This document shows, in pieces, positions 25,598 to 37,100 of a stretch of DNA of 64,000 nt. How positions within the stretch are numbered: position 1 is the first letter of the stretch; each line of letters starts with the position of its first letter. The notes beneath the pieces are model-generated. The model was not told the DNA's origin and did not search any database. It saw nothing but the letters and a program-made list of their open reading frames with translations. A program made the position numbers and the translations under genes. The DNA is from Rhyzopertha dominica (taxonomy: Eukaryota > Arthropoda > Insecta > Coleoptera > Bostrichidae): positions 39,675,786-39,739,785 of the forward strand of contig QCXZ01000041.1 of the NCBI GenBank assembly GCA_025024175.1. Direction: 5' to 3'.

Positions 25598-25965
25598 ATG
25601 GATCAGGTCGTGCTGTATTCGCAGAGCCACGATCTTCAAAAAACCGACGCCTCTTATATTTTAGAAAAGTACTTCAGGCTGGTCCGATGGGACAAGGAAG
25701 AAGAATCTGTTGTTTTAGACGTCGGCTGCGGAGATGGTGACGTCACCACACATCTTCTATTACCGATATTGCCGAAGAACCTCAAAAAGCTGGTCGCCAC
25801 TGATGTATCCGAGAACATGTTGGATTTTGCCAGGATCAAATGCAAGAACAGCAAAGTGAGCTTTCACCAGCTGGACATTGGGACTAAGCAGATTCCTAAT
25901 TACTTTGAGGAAAACTTCGATCACATATTTTCCTTCTACTGCCTACACTGGGTGCAAAATCAGAG
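25598..25965 (+). CDS. gene B exon 1 (SAM-binding half)
   Basis: This exon carries the whole glycine-rich SAM site and the FSFYCLHWVQ block, ending CAGAG before GTAAAT. It ends in phase 2; the AG joins a G from exon 2 to make arginine. Three hundred and sixty-eight nt, identical in length to gene A exon 1. Confidence 0.9.
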
Positions 25966-27260
25966 GTAAATCGTAAAATCAAATTCGATACGTTAATCTC
26001 AATCAGAAAGGTTTATTTTCAACGATTGTGTAAAGAACACGTTAAAATCATTCCTCCTGAACTTGAACTTACCTACCACACACCGCAAGCTAGTACCGTA
26101 AAAGTTTGCTTATGTAATGGTCATTAATAGACAAGATAACTCTGACCTTGTTTAAATAAACAACAGGTAGTGTAGATGAACATAGAACAAGGTAACGCTG
26201 ATGAAATCTTTTGAAGCTGCTGTTATAAACGGTACGTTAAGTGTACAAAATACAAAAGATCCGCAAAAATAAGTTTTTGAAACAAACATATTACAAGTGC
26301 TGCCATTTCCATATTTATAGATAACTACGTTACCTTCATAGTTTACATAGAAAAAAGACACTTGTTTCTTTAATACAGAAAATTATAAGAATGTTTTAAA
26401 TAAAAGTTGTACAAAATTAATTTATCTACACCTTAGAATTATTTTCAATAACACAAATTAGTTTAATCTTCATGTGGTCTAAGCATCTTTATATCTCATA
26501 CATCTCTGCTTCTGTTAAAATCAAAACCCACTTTAACTACTATAAAAGTGTATTTTTTGTGCAGCTAAACGTCAAATAGTATCGCGAATTAATTTAAATA
26601 TAATGGAAACTTGAACTTGAAACGTTCGACTTTTAAAATTAAATGTGATAATACAGATTTAATCAAGTACTAAAATTGTTGGAAATATACACAAATTAAA
26701 GTTAATTGTTCTTAGGCGGACAATGAAAATAAAACGACCTAGTATAGGGACATTTTTGGTTTCGCAGCAAAACCTTTATGGCTTCGCGGCAAAACTAGGT
26801 AATGTTCTTCACCACTGGATAGTACAATAACGAGCCAGCAATAGTTGTTCGGTAATGGTTTTATACTACAAAAAAAATCAATTATTTCACGTATGTAACC
26901 CTCCTACTTTTGTTTCATTTTCAAAGTCTATTGCTGTACATATACATATGTGATTTAAAAGACTGAAAGTCTTATATAAACGATTATTTAAATCTATAAA
27001 CATAATGCACTACACCACCCATTTATAGTGAGTTTTTTTCTAAAAATAGTTTTTTGCAAGACAAATATCACCAAACATTACGATGGCAATACAGCAAGCA
27101 TATAAATTTTACTCTAAAATGGCTGGTTATACGCGGTTGGGCAAAAGTATAGTATGAAAGGTTTATTTCTGTAGATATGAACTTTACGGCAGCATGTTTT
27201 TAGCACGAGTTTTATTCCTAATTATTAGTCATTCCTTACCCTATTTTTTGTTTTTGTACT

Positions 27261-27292
<32 letters not shown>

Positions 27293-30200
27293 CGTATTTG
27301 TTTAATCTGGCGGGCTGTCAGCTTGCGCTGTTTTTAATGCCAACCAGAACCAATTTGGCAATACAAAACTATACAATATATATATTTCTTTCTCAGCAAA
27401 GAAAATAATGTCATAGGCACAGAAAAAGTGTATAAATATAATATAAGTAGGTTATATATTCGAAATACAACAGTAAACATCAAGAATCAATACGAATTTG
27501 ACCACCAAGGAGCAACAACTTCAGCTTTGATTTAAAAATATGATAAGAGAATGACCGCAGATCTCTAGGTAGATTTCCATAGTAATGTGCAGACGCATAT
27601 GAAAAAGCTGATTGAAAGTGGACGGTATTATGCTTAGGTATGTTCAACGTAGTAGCAACAAACCGCAGGTTAGTGTTGTGACATTGTACGCGAAAATTTA
27701 TTTTGTCGTTTAAGTATTTTGGCTCGTTAAACAAGATAATGGCGTGCATCAAGCACATAAGATGGTATATCCGTCTTTCTCGCATTCTTAACCACTTATG
27801 AAGCCTTATAAAGGGTGTTATGTGTTCCCGCCTAGATATACCGGTAGAATATCGCATACATGCATTCTGTATTTTTTGAATTCTATATTCCTCCGCGCCA
27901 GTCAAACATGGACCGTATACCAAACTACCATATTCGACTTTAGATAGCACTAATGAATTCGTTAATCTAATTTTACATTCTGTTGAGAGAATGTTCTTAA
28001 AACAATATAATGCTTTGAGCTTTAGAGAAGAACTTTGTGAAATTAACGAAACATGGTTTTTAAAAGTTAGAAGAGAATCAAAAGTAACACCCAAATTTTA
28101 ACTAACTGAACGTTTTGGATAACACCACCTCCCAACCGCAATTGTACTAGGTTTTCAGAAAATGCGATTTTTTTTTATCTAAAACGCACCTTTAACGCAT
28201 TTTTACGGCAATCTTCCTCCCCTGATGTACATTGTGTGCAATTAATAATAATTTTTTTGTGAAAAATCGTGTTTTTAACTTAATGACAAAAAAGCAATCA
28301 AAGCAGGCTCTACAGGTGTCATTGCTTCATTTACTTAAATAATACGTTGCGTCAAATTATTGTTTAAACTAAAGACGTCCTGCAGCTTAAACTAGAAAAT
28401 TACAGAAATTGCGCAAAGAATTTTTGCTGCCAGCTCTTATAAATTTATGGTTTTGCTTTATACACCTGACTTTTTAAATGATCCCCAAAGAAAAAACATA
28501 CTCGTACTTAAATCAAGAGATCTAGCAGGCTATTCAATAGTTCACCGACGTCCTATCCGTCGACCTGGGAGGATGTCATCCAGATACAGGCAAAATATGA
28601 CGAAGTGCGGTCTTGTTGATTTCAGACATGACGAATTGGTATTCCTCATCGATCTCCATTTGGAAATAAATAGGTATACACTGTCAGGTAAATATCTGCT
28701 TTTGCTGTTACATTTCCATTTTTGAAGTATGCCCAATAATACGAGGCCACACATTGACACTGTGTATGCTGTTCCATTATCCAGTAAGGATTTTTACTAG
28801 ACCAGTAGCCCAGTTAGGTATGTCTATTTACAAATCCATTTAGAAAACACTGGCTTTATAAAAAAATAAAACGTGTTTGAAAAGTTTGATTATTTCTGTT
28901 TTTTTATCTTTTATATTATCTCAGAAAAATTATTTCTTTTGACAGAATCATCTTCATTTGCCTCATGGAGAACGTGTTTGACTACTTTGTAGGATTTGTA
29001 TTTGTTCCTCTGCTCAAAAATTGAAGTGGATATTTGTATTGGTATTGCAATATTTCGTCATTGTAATGAATGTTATGCTTAATAAATGAATTTTTATTCT
29101 TGTCACTAATAAACATACAGAAAATGAAAAAATTAAACAATAATAACTAAACAATGTCAAATAATAACTAAAAAATTTCAAAGTCTAAAAATTTGTAAAT
29201 GTTGGGTTTCTTATGAATTTCTGTTCTTCTACAAATACACTATTAAAATAGGATACTGCCTACTTTAGTATCGTGTGGGGCCTCCCCTCGCTCTTCTTAG
29301 TGCCCTTACTCTATTTGGCATGCTGCTGAGGGATGTTTTGCCAAATGTCTTCTGAAACAATTGCAAGCTGTTGTAACGTTTGGGGTGGCTGTTGAAGTTG
29401 GTTAAACCGTCTTGACATTTCGGACCAAACATGTTCGATACAATTCATATCTGGAGAACAAGCTGGCCAATCCATTCGCTCAATACCATGATGTTCAATG
29501 CGGTCGTTAACAATTCTGGCACGGTGCGGTCGAGCATTATCGTCGATTAAAATAAAGTTATCGCCTATAGCTGCAGCAAATGGTACAATAATTGGCTCTA
29601 TAACCATGTCACGATACCTTGCAGCTGTCATAGTGGCATTAATTAAAACAACCAACTCTGTGCGCCCGTTAAAACAAATGCCTCCCCAAACGCACACTGA
29701 TCCACCCCCGAAAAGAGTTGTGGGCGACATGAAACGTTCATTGTATCGCATTCCTTGCTCTCTCCATACCAAAACCCGACCATCGGAATGATAGAGACGA
29801 AACCGCGACTCATCAGTGAACATACAGGATCCCCACCTTTGCAGATTCCAATTACGGTGTTCAATAGCCCAACGATTTCTTTCTCCGCGCTGCTGCCTGC
29901 TTAACCGTGGATGAGTTACACGTCTTCTTGCCCTCAGATTGCGAGCATGCAACCTATTCCTTACTGTTTGACCACAAATAACTCTACCTGTAGCTTGCCG
30001 GAATAAGCTATTAATTCGTGATGCTGTGAAAGTAGGGTTTCTACGTGCAGTAAGGAGCATCAGGCGATCTTCAGCTGCAGTTGTAGCTCTTTCTCTACCA
30101 CCCCCATGGGTATATGCGGCATTACCTAAAGTTCTGTGTCGATTCCACGCTCTACTGATCACACTTTGAGAAACATTTAATCTGTTAGCAACTTCTGCTT

Positions 30201-33200
30201 GGGTTAAACCTTCATTTAACCAACGCACTAATTGTTCAAGTTGAACGGCTTCCAAACGCATGTTAATGCAGTAAACTCTACACCACGTATGGTATTTAGC
30301 AATAAAACATATCCCATTCTTTAAAAATATTGATAGCAAAAAATTGAACAAAAACGAAAAAGTTCATATCAGACTTGTTTTTATCATTTTTTTCTAGAGT
30401 TCCACGCATTCCTGACGAAAAGTTGATAAATATAGGATTGAAATATCTAAGTCCACTATTAAAACCAATTTGAAACCTTAAACGTGAATTTAAATGATAT
30501 AAATTTCTTTTTTTCACAAATATCCACTTCAATTTTTGACCAGTGTATTTGAACAACCGGCGATTGATTAATACATTGTCCAAAGCAAGTTTCACACTAT
30601 GGATTGGACAATAGGATTTATTCTCTCCAGATCAACCATATTAAATAAATCACAAATATTGTGGTGTGAACGTTGTTGTTTTCAATAGCCAACAATCATT
30701 AGAATTTCCATGCCTTCGATTTTACTGAGTGGCATGAATAAAAAGAAAAATCCATGTACAGAAACTGGTTTGATAAAGCTTTTTGTCGATTATTCTAAAA
30801 CACGAATTTTTTTGCAAGAATTTTGTTATCAGACGATACAAAATAAACCTTATGTCATTTCAAGGAAAAAGAAGCAATACCAATCGAAAAAATCGCATCA
30901 TTTACAAAAACAAAAACAAAAACCCTCTACTTACAACTTCTTTATTAAAGCTAAATTCTGCTTAATGTGTAGCTGGTTTCATAAAATATTGGTTCTTTTT
31001 CGTTTAGTTCATTGATTAGTTACAAAATACTATACAGCTTCTTTCCAAAATTACTAAATACAGTCACTTCAATTTTTGCGCTTTTATTGGGGCTGTGCAG
31101 AATTTTCAAATGTTTGTTTTAACAGATTATTACGGTAGAAAATATGCATACATACCCATTGCTGCACACAATATCCCAAAATTTTTAGTAACGTTTAAAT
31201 AAATCAAATACAAAGTCGATTCTAAAAAGAGATGCTGGTTGCAACTTGGGTTGCGAGAGGTCTTTTTCTAGCCTCCACCTGGCGCACAAACTTTATAGTA
31301 GGTAGAATAGTTTAAAATGTATTTAAAATTTTTCCGTTTCGTTTGCGCCATTAGGTTTCTATAACCAGTATGCGTACATCTGACACAAAATGTTCTGCAA
31401 TTTTTGTGTCAAGACTTCTAGCAAAGATCGATGCGAGCGTTGGCAACTGCTTTTTTTATTGTTTGACGTTACTTGTTCCTAAGCGCAGAGTAAGATTGCG
31501 GGGGGGAATCATTTCAATGACACTCCCTCAGAACAAATACCCATAATTTCTGGCTAGTCAACATTTTTACTTTGCTGTAAAACCAACTTAACTACGTGAG
31601 ATGTCAATTGTACCAAAATATACTTTAGTAAAATGAAAAGGTCATCAAATTATGTTTAGAGAGGAGACAAATAGTACACAGTTTAACTAATTATTTTTGT
31701 TATGAATTGCAGGTGTACAGCACTTAATGCTTAATGAAACAGTTTTATTTATCATGTTAAAAAAAGCTGTAACAAAAAAAATATTTAGCTTATGTATATG
31801 ACGTTCCATGAAAAATACTTTGCAACTGAAAAACATCTTTTGAAGGCTTGTTAATTAAATTGGAGAAGTTTTGTATTTTATTAGTCTAAAATAGTCCGGG
31901 CAAAGTAAGAACTGAAATTCCGATAATTAGTGAAAGTGGGTTGTCGGGAACCACGGTGCCCGGTATTTGTTTAGAGAAGTAAAAACCGAGCAAAACACTA
32001 AAAAAGTCGTATTCCGCAACAGCTTTTTTGCAAATACTAAGGAAGAAAATGCAGAAAAGTAAAAAATTGAAACTCACTGTAAAAATCATTAGGGGCGTTT
32101 TCCATTTTGTAACTGGTCATTCTCCTTACCCGTCCAAGGTTGGCGTAGGAAAACAATGAGTTTCTCTGCCAAAGCGCACTTCCATGAAAAATGCTTCAAA
32201 TAAAGGATTTTGATAAGATGAAAATTCATTTCATTTCATTTCATTGTCTCTCATTTTTTGTAATAAATTCAATTAAATTTAAAACTGTAATATTCGTTTC
32301 ACGCTAATACTTATACTTTACGAAAAAGTTGTCAAAAGCCTTTATTGCACTCCCTGTTCTACAATGCTGTTGTTTTGTAAGCCTAAAGTATAAGAATTGG
32401 CGCAGAAACAAAAGAGGTCAAAAATTAAGATAAAAGCAAATAAAAATTACATTTTGGTTTTGTTTGAATCGGATTCATAGTTTGGGAACTAGGGTGCGTT
32501 GAATTTTAGTTGAGTGATTCAAAAACACATTTGTTACAAAAATAAATTAATAGCAATTTTTCTGTTATAAACATTTTTGAAGCGTTTATCTTCTGTCTTT
32601 TTATCGTAGACTTTTTGTATTGGTATTTGGTATTGTGTTGTATTGACATGGCATACAAGCAATTGTCAGGGCATGAATATGATAGCAAAGTTGTAATCAA
32701 TACTTTTTTAAGGAAACAACAGCTTATGTTTAAACTATAAGGCTCGCTCTTTCACAGAGTTTAATAATCAATGGTAATATCACAAGATATTGATAAATAG
32801 TCGATTATTTACATTGTCATCAATTTTTCGAGAGTGCGCGACTGCCAGTTTGACGAAAAATTATTAATGCCAATTTGGTCGAGTCAAATTTTGGACCAAT
32901 TCACTCGAGAAAAAATTAATCAATATAAATAGTCGCTAATTTATCAAGAGCGAGTATTCGTTAGGATTATATCCTGATTCAAATTTTAGAATAGAAAATC
33001 AATAACCTTCTTGTCTCCGACATTTCTATTTAATTTGACATAATAAAAAGGACAAAAAGTGTTTTTGATTTGAGGTATCTATTAATATAGTCGATTCTGA
33101 TATCTGATTTGACATAGTCGCTGATATCGCTGATAACTACGAATCTGATTTGCTAAAATTTAGATTTAACAGATAAAAAAATAATTATTGAAGATACTCT

Positions 33201-33819
33201 TTTGAGCCTTTCGATTCTTCAAATATCAAGATTCTTTTAATTAATCAACGTGGTGCTTGGTTATGTCGTTGATTGAAAACTATATTTTCAGGACAGCACT
33301 CAAAAACTTATACGTTATGTTGAAACCTGGTGGAGATATGTTACTGACATTTCTGGCGAACCACCCCCTATTCGCAGTTTATGAAAAAATGTCACAAAAT
33401 CCAAAATGGAGCAAATACATGCAAAACCTGAAGGACTACCTCTCGCCCCTCCAAGCTTCTACAAAACCGGAACAAGATATCGACGAAATGTTGTCTTCTA
33501 CCGGCTTCATCACTCGATATTGCAGGGTTGAGAATAGAAAATTCACATATCCCAACTTAGCTATATTAAAAAGTATGTGAGTCGTCTGTAATACAAAAAA
33601 TTTGTGNCAATACTCGTATATCTTTTAGATTCAGTAGCAGCAGTAAGTCCGTTCATTTCGAAAATTCCGCAGGAGGAAAGGAAGGATTATTTTACCGATT
33701 TTTTCAAAGAAGCTAGTAATACGAAGGATGTTAAATTCGACAAAGTTAACAATAGCGAAAGGGTCCAAATACGATACAATTTGGCTATAATTTTTGCGTC
33801 GAAACCTGCAACATCATGA
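25598..33819 (+). CDS. JHAMT-like SAM-dependent methyltransferase, gene B (3 exons)
   Basis: A paralogue of gene A with the same predicted carboxyl-methyltransferase role. Exons are 25598-25965, 33292-33572 and 33629-33819; introns are 7326 and 56 bp, all GT-AG with the same phases as gene A. The product is 279 residues. The SAM motif DVGCGDGDVT is at 41-50, VATDVS at 66-71 and FSFYCLHWVQ at 111-120. I chose the ATG at 25598 because it makes exon 1 exactly 368 nt, as in gene A, and aligns LQKTD with LQKND; an in-frame ATG at 25556 would add 14 residues. The poly(A) signal AATAAA is at 33877. An ambiguous base near 33607 lies in intron 2. No frame damage is visible, so it looks functional despite its long, transposon-filled intron. 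Substrate is unproven. Confidence 0.87.
27262..27292. repeat. (TAA)n microsatellite
   Basis: About ten TAA units in a row; they form the 3' tail of the adjacent LINE. Confidence 0.9.
27262..28170 (-). mobile_element. 5'-truncated non-LTR retrotransposon (LINE)
   Basis: The minus strand 28094-27480 is one open frame of about 204 residues matching the C-terminal part of jockey/CR1-like reverse transcriptases: LGVTFDS near the start, LVLSKVEYGSLVYGP, IQKIQNACMRY. Upstream (28170-28095) the frame continues after a frameshift (LRLGGGVIQNVQLV). The 3' end on the minus strand runs into a (TTA)n tail at 27292-27262. It lies inside intron 1 of gene B, antisense to it, and lacks the catalytic YADD region. 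Confidence 0.8.
29008..30545 (-). mobile_element. Tc1-like DNA transposon, nearly complete
   Basis: The element has inverted ends CAAAAATTGAAGTGGATATTTGT at 29014-29036 and its reverse complement at about 30516-30538. The right end continues ..GACCAGTG followed by TA (30546-30547), the expected target-site dinucleotide. The left tip is eroded, so its exact first base is uncertain. The element is inside intron 1 of gene B and encodes an intact transposase on the minus strand. Confidence 0.8.
29311..30261 (-). CDS. Tc1-family transposase, intact frame
   Basis: A cut-and-paste transposase of 316 residues, close to the normal Tc1 length. The N-terminal half has two helix-turn-helix regions (LVRWLNEGLTQAEVANRL; SRINSLFRQATGRVICGQTV). 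The catalytic triad is present: D in FTDESRF, D in IDDNARPH and E in NCIEHVW, with 34 residues between the last two (DD34E, the Tc1 spacing). The start is the ATG at 30261; a longer open frame upstream lacks similarity. No stops or frameshifts occur, so the enzyme may have been active recently, although one terminal repeat is damaged. Confidence 0.9.
   Translation of the reverse strand: MRLEAVQLEQLVRWLNEGLTQAEVANRLNVSQSVISRAWNRHRTLGNAAYTHGGGRERATTAAEDRLMLLTARRNPTFTASRINSLFRQATGRVICGQTVRNRLHARNLRARRRVTHPRLSRQQRGERNRWAIEHRNWNLQRWGSCMFTDESRFRLYHSDGRVLVWREQGMRYNERFMSPTTLFGGGSVCVWGGICFNGRTELVVLINATMTAARYRDMVIEPIIVPFAAAIGDNFILIDDNARPHRARIVNDRIEHHGIERMDWPACSPDMNCIEHVWSEMSRRFNQLQQPPQTLQQLAIVSEDIWQNIPQQHAK
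30550..33240. other. rest of gene B intron 1, gene-free
   Basis: A 14-bp match to the Tc1 end (CACTTCAATTTTTG) occurs near 31066, and a dispersed repeat shared with 24.1 kb begins near 32335. TTCAT direct repeats lie near 32224-32240. No exon is supported. Confidence 0.5.
33292..33819 (+). CDS. gene B exons 2 and 3 (C-terminal half)
   Basis: Exon 2 is 33292-33572 (281 nt, the same as gene A) and contains LKPGGDMLLTFLANHP. Exon 3 is 33629-33819 and begins within SVAAVSPFISKIP, mirroring SVMAVSPFITKIP of gene A. The acceptor of exon 2 is TATTTTCAG. Confidence 0.9.
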
Positions 33820-33965
33820 ACCGGACATTGAAACTCTTCTGGCTGGCGTGGTTTACTATAAAGTACAAAATCTCTCAATAAACTATTTAGTTTAGGGTGT
33901 TTGGTGCAATAATAAAGGAGAGGAAGTTGTGTAGAACTTTATTTGAGGTATCAATAAAAACAATA

Positions 33966-34151
33966 CTATATGTACTCGTAAGAATAGTCATCATCATAAT
34001 CATCAGGCGTACAGAAGAAGAATTCTATCAAATTCAAGATAGGTCCTCTAGAAAACGGGTTGAAATACCTCCCCCTCTTATCACGTAGATAAGTGTACCG
34101 CTTATAATTGAACATTTCATTGGTCGTTAAATTCATGCAAGCATGGAGGAC
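33966..34151 (-). CDS. Patsas: palmitoyltransferase exon 6 (cytosolic tail)
   Basis: This 186-nt last exon starts after TTTTTTAG and encodes 61 residues, beginning [16 protein letters not shown] and ending in an acidic tyrosine-rich tail before TAG. TTNE is the family TTxE motif. A 52-bp intron separates it from exon 5. Confidence 0.88.
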   Translation of the reverse strand, partial: VLHACMNLTTNEMFNYKRYTYLRDKRGRYFNPFSRGPILNLIEFFFCTPDDYDDDYSYEYI

Positions 34152-37100
34152 CTAAAAAACGAAACTGTATCATCTGGATCTACCCTAAAACAGCACAACT
34201 TACCGAAGTGCAGGTCAATATCCATCCTAAACCAGAAAATACGAATGCTTCTATTAGGCCGAGGATGTACAGAAGCCCGAACCCTTCTATTGCAATGCAG
34301 TAAGTGGCGAAGTAAATAGTGAAAGAACAATTGATAGCCACGCTCATAACAAAGAGGAAAAACCACATCCTGTTCTTCAGCCCCACACAGTTGTAAATAA
34401 ATGGGCAGTGGTGGTCGAAATAGGAGACACACCTGTTGCATATCCTACAGTGCTTGGCCCTCAACGGTCTAACACACCTACATGTGTGACAAAGGCGGTT
34501 TAGTAAGGCATTGCGTTTCTTCCATTTATCAAAATATGGAATTTGCTTTATTGCTCTATAATAGGAGTCTGAGTTCATCGGGNTATAACCTGGATCTTTT
34601 CTGTTAGCCACTATCCAACACACCCACATTACGATGTTCCAGTAGATGAAGCAGTAGTGGGAACCTCTGAGGATGTACCATGTCAAAGGAATTACCTAGA
34701 ATGACAAAATGTGGTGTATAATATTGGTGGATTAAAATCCTGCGTATGTTGGCAAAAAAAGATATTGATATGTCAATGAGTAGTGCAATAAAATAATGTA
34801 GAGATATGACTTTGATTTGTTATGATGCTGTGATTTGTTATAACGGTCGAACATACAATAAAACCTTATAGCAAAGGAGTGTGGGTAGTTAACAATTTAG
34901 CTACCCTTCCGTGCACTCAAGAAAGGTCATTATAAGCTGATAAGCTTCCAATTAGCTAGCACCACTTTGCACCAGTGTATTCATGGCAATATTTAACTTT
35001 TGTGTTCGGCTGGGAGGGGGGGGGGATTTCTGGTGCCACCGATTACGTAGTTAGCACCATGAAGCCCAAATAGTTATACGCGTTCTGTTATGGATAGGGG
35101 TGGTGTAACATCAGCTACCCTACCGTACACCTTACTATGGGCGACGGTAGTAGATATCTACTACCGTGCTATGGGCTGATCTGCTTCCAGTTAGCTGCAA
35201 CCATCTTGCAGCAGTACATTTAGGGCTATACATACGTTTATATTTCAGTAACATTCGCAAGCAGGATGCATTACGGCGCATGAAACTACTCCAACGAATT
35301 TGAGAACCATTTTAGTGGGTTGAATAGCTTGCAGTATAATCCTTGCACCAATTAATTAATTTCAATTTCAATTACAAAAACTACTGTTTAATTTTGTATT
35401 TGTAATGGTATAATTGTAGGTTATCGTTCACAGATAGCTCAAGAAATGTTTTAGTTATATAGATACTATGCAACCACCCAGCACCCCTAACGTATAACTA
35501 TCACCATCAAAGTTAAATAATTATGATGGTTCTCTCTTGAAATGTCAATAGAAGATTATCTACATATAATTATCTTGTCAAATCTTGCACCATTCAAGTT
35601 AGTTCCCTAATTGAATGGTAGCAACCTACCAATAAATTGGTGCAAAATGGTTTTAAAATTTGCTACAGTGGTTAGATACGTTTTAATTCATCTCCCTTAC
35701 GAATGGCACTTAAAGATATAAATATGTATATAATAGCCGTGAATATTCTGGTGCAAAGTGGTGCTAGCATATCAGCCGATAGTGACCTTTCTTGAGTGTA
35801 CAGGATGGAACCCGTATAACTACCTAGGGACTATATACAGACATCTTGAAATTTACCTCCCCCCCTCCGCCAAACACAAAATTAAAATATTGTCATTTCC
35901 CTAATCGAATGGTACCTACCAATTAATTGGTGTAAGGTTGTGCATAATTAGTGTAAGCTATTGAGCCCATTAAAATGGTTCTAAAATTTGCTGGAGTAGT
36001 TGCATAAGTTTTTTTAGATCTTTCCAACTAAAGTTCTTTACTTTCTATTTCAATATAACGGAAGCAATATGAATTGTAGGCAAAATTCGTACTAATATTA
36101 TATACGATCGACTTGATTCCAATCGTTATTTTCGATATTTCGGGGTCGGTTTATTTCGATTAATCGATAATTTGCTTAGACCTACTCTGGATAAGAACTA
36201 CGAAAATTAGAAAAAAACCATGTCTTGTGCTTCAAACACACGACCATTCTTTAACATTTCTTTCAATCTTCTGTAACATTTCTGGACCAACGTCGTGTTA
36301 GCGAAGTGTAATTAGTAATGAAGGGTATTTTGATCATTTTAATAATGAAAATTGTGACGATTCGTGAAGATATTACGTTAGGTAGAATTAGCTCCTTCCG
36401 AAAACAGTAGTTTGGAAAATTATTGTTTGCTTTAATACTTTCTTAGAATCCGTTGACTAAACACTAACCTGTTTTGGAAGTCAACATGAGTTAATTATTG
36501 TTGATGGCGAAGAAACGGTATTTATGATGTTTTCAACATTTTTAAATGTTCAAATTTCGCTCATACTTGCATGTGAAGATTATACTATAGAACTCAATAT
36601 CAAAAGTTCAATTTTGTCTGTTGGAACAGTGGCTTCAAATTATTCATGAAACAGATTAGTTTTCAATTTTGACTGTACCACATCATTCCCAGAGTAAAAA
36701 ATTAGTTCAGCAGTTGCTGGAAAGCTAGTTCATGTGGATGCTTTATATCTGACCCCTTCTCGTTGAGGTTATGGAATTCTGCATCGATTTCCCAAGAATA
36801 AAAAGGTATCGACTAACTTAGCCACTGGCAGTAGATGGGCCATCGTCAAAAAGAATAACTAAAGCATAGAAACACACCAGGCTTAAAGTAAGATAAGATA
36901 AGAAACAAAAAAAAATTGACTACCGTATTTTTTTAAATTGTAACAAACTGTATTTTTTAATTAAAGGCATCAATTTCCAATGATAAAATATTTTATACTT
37001 TTTAAAATGTAAAAAAGACATGGCTCTATCTTTTTTAGTCTAAAACTTATTGTTAGTGCATTATTGTAGACCTAATGTACGGTCAATAAAGTGTCGAATG

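Noticed and set aside
31065..31080. Extra Tc1-like terminal motif CACTTCAATTTTTG
   Set aside because: Too short and without a partner end, so it is not called as an element.
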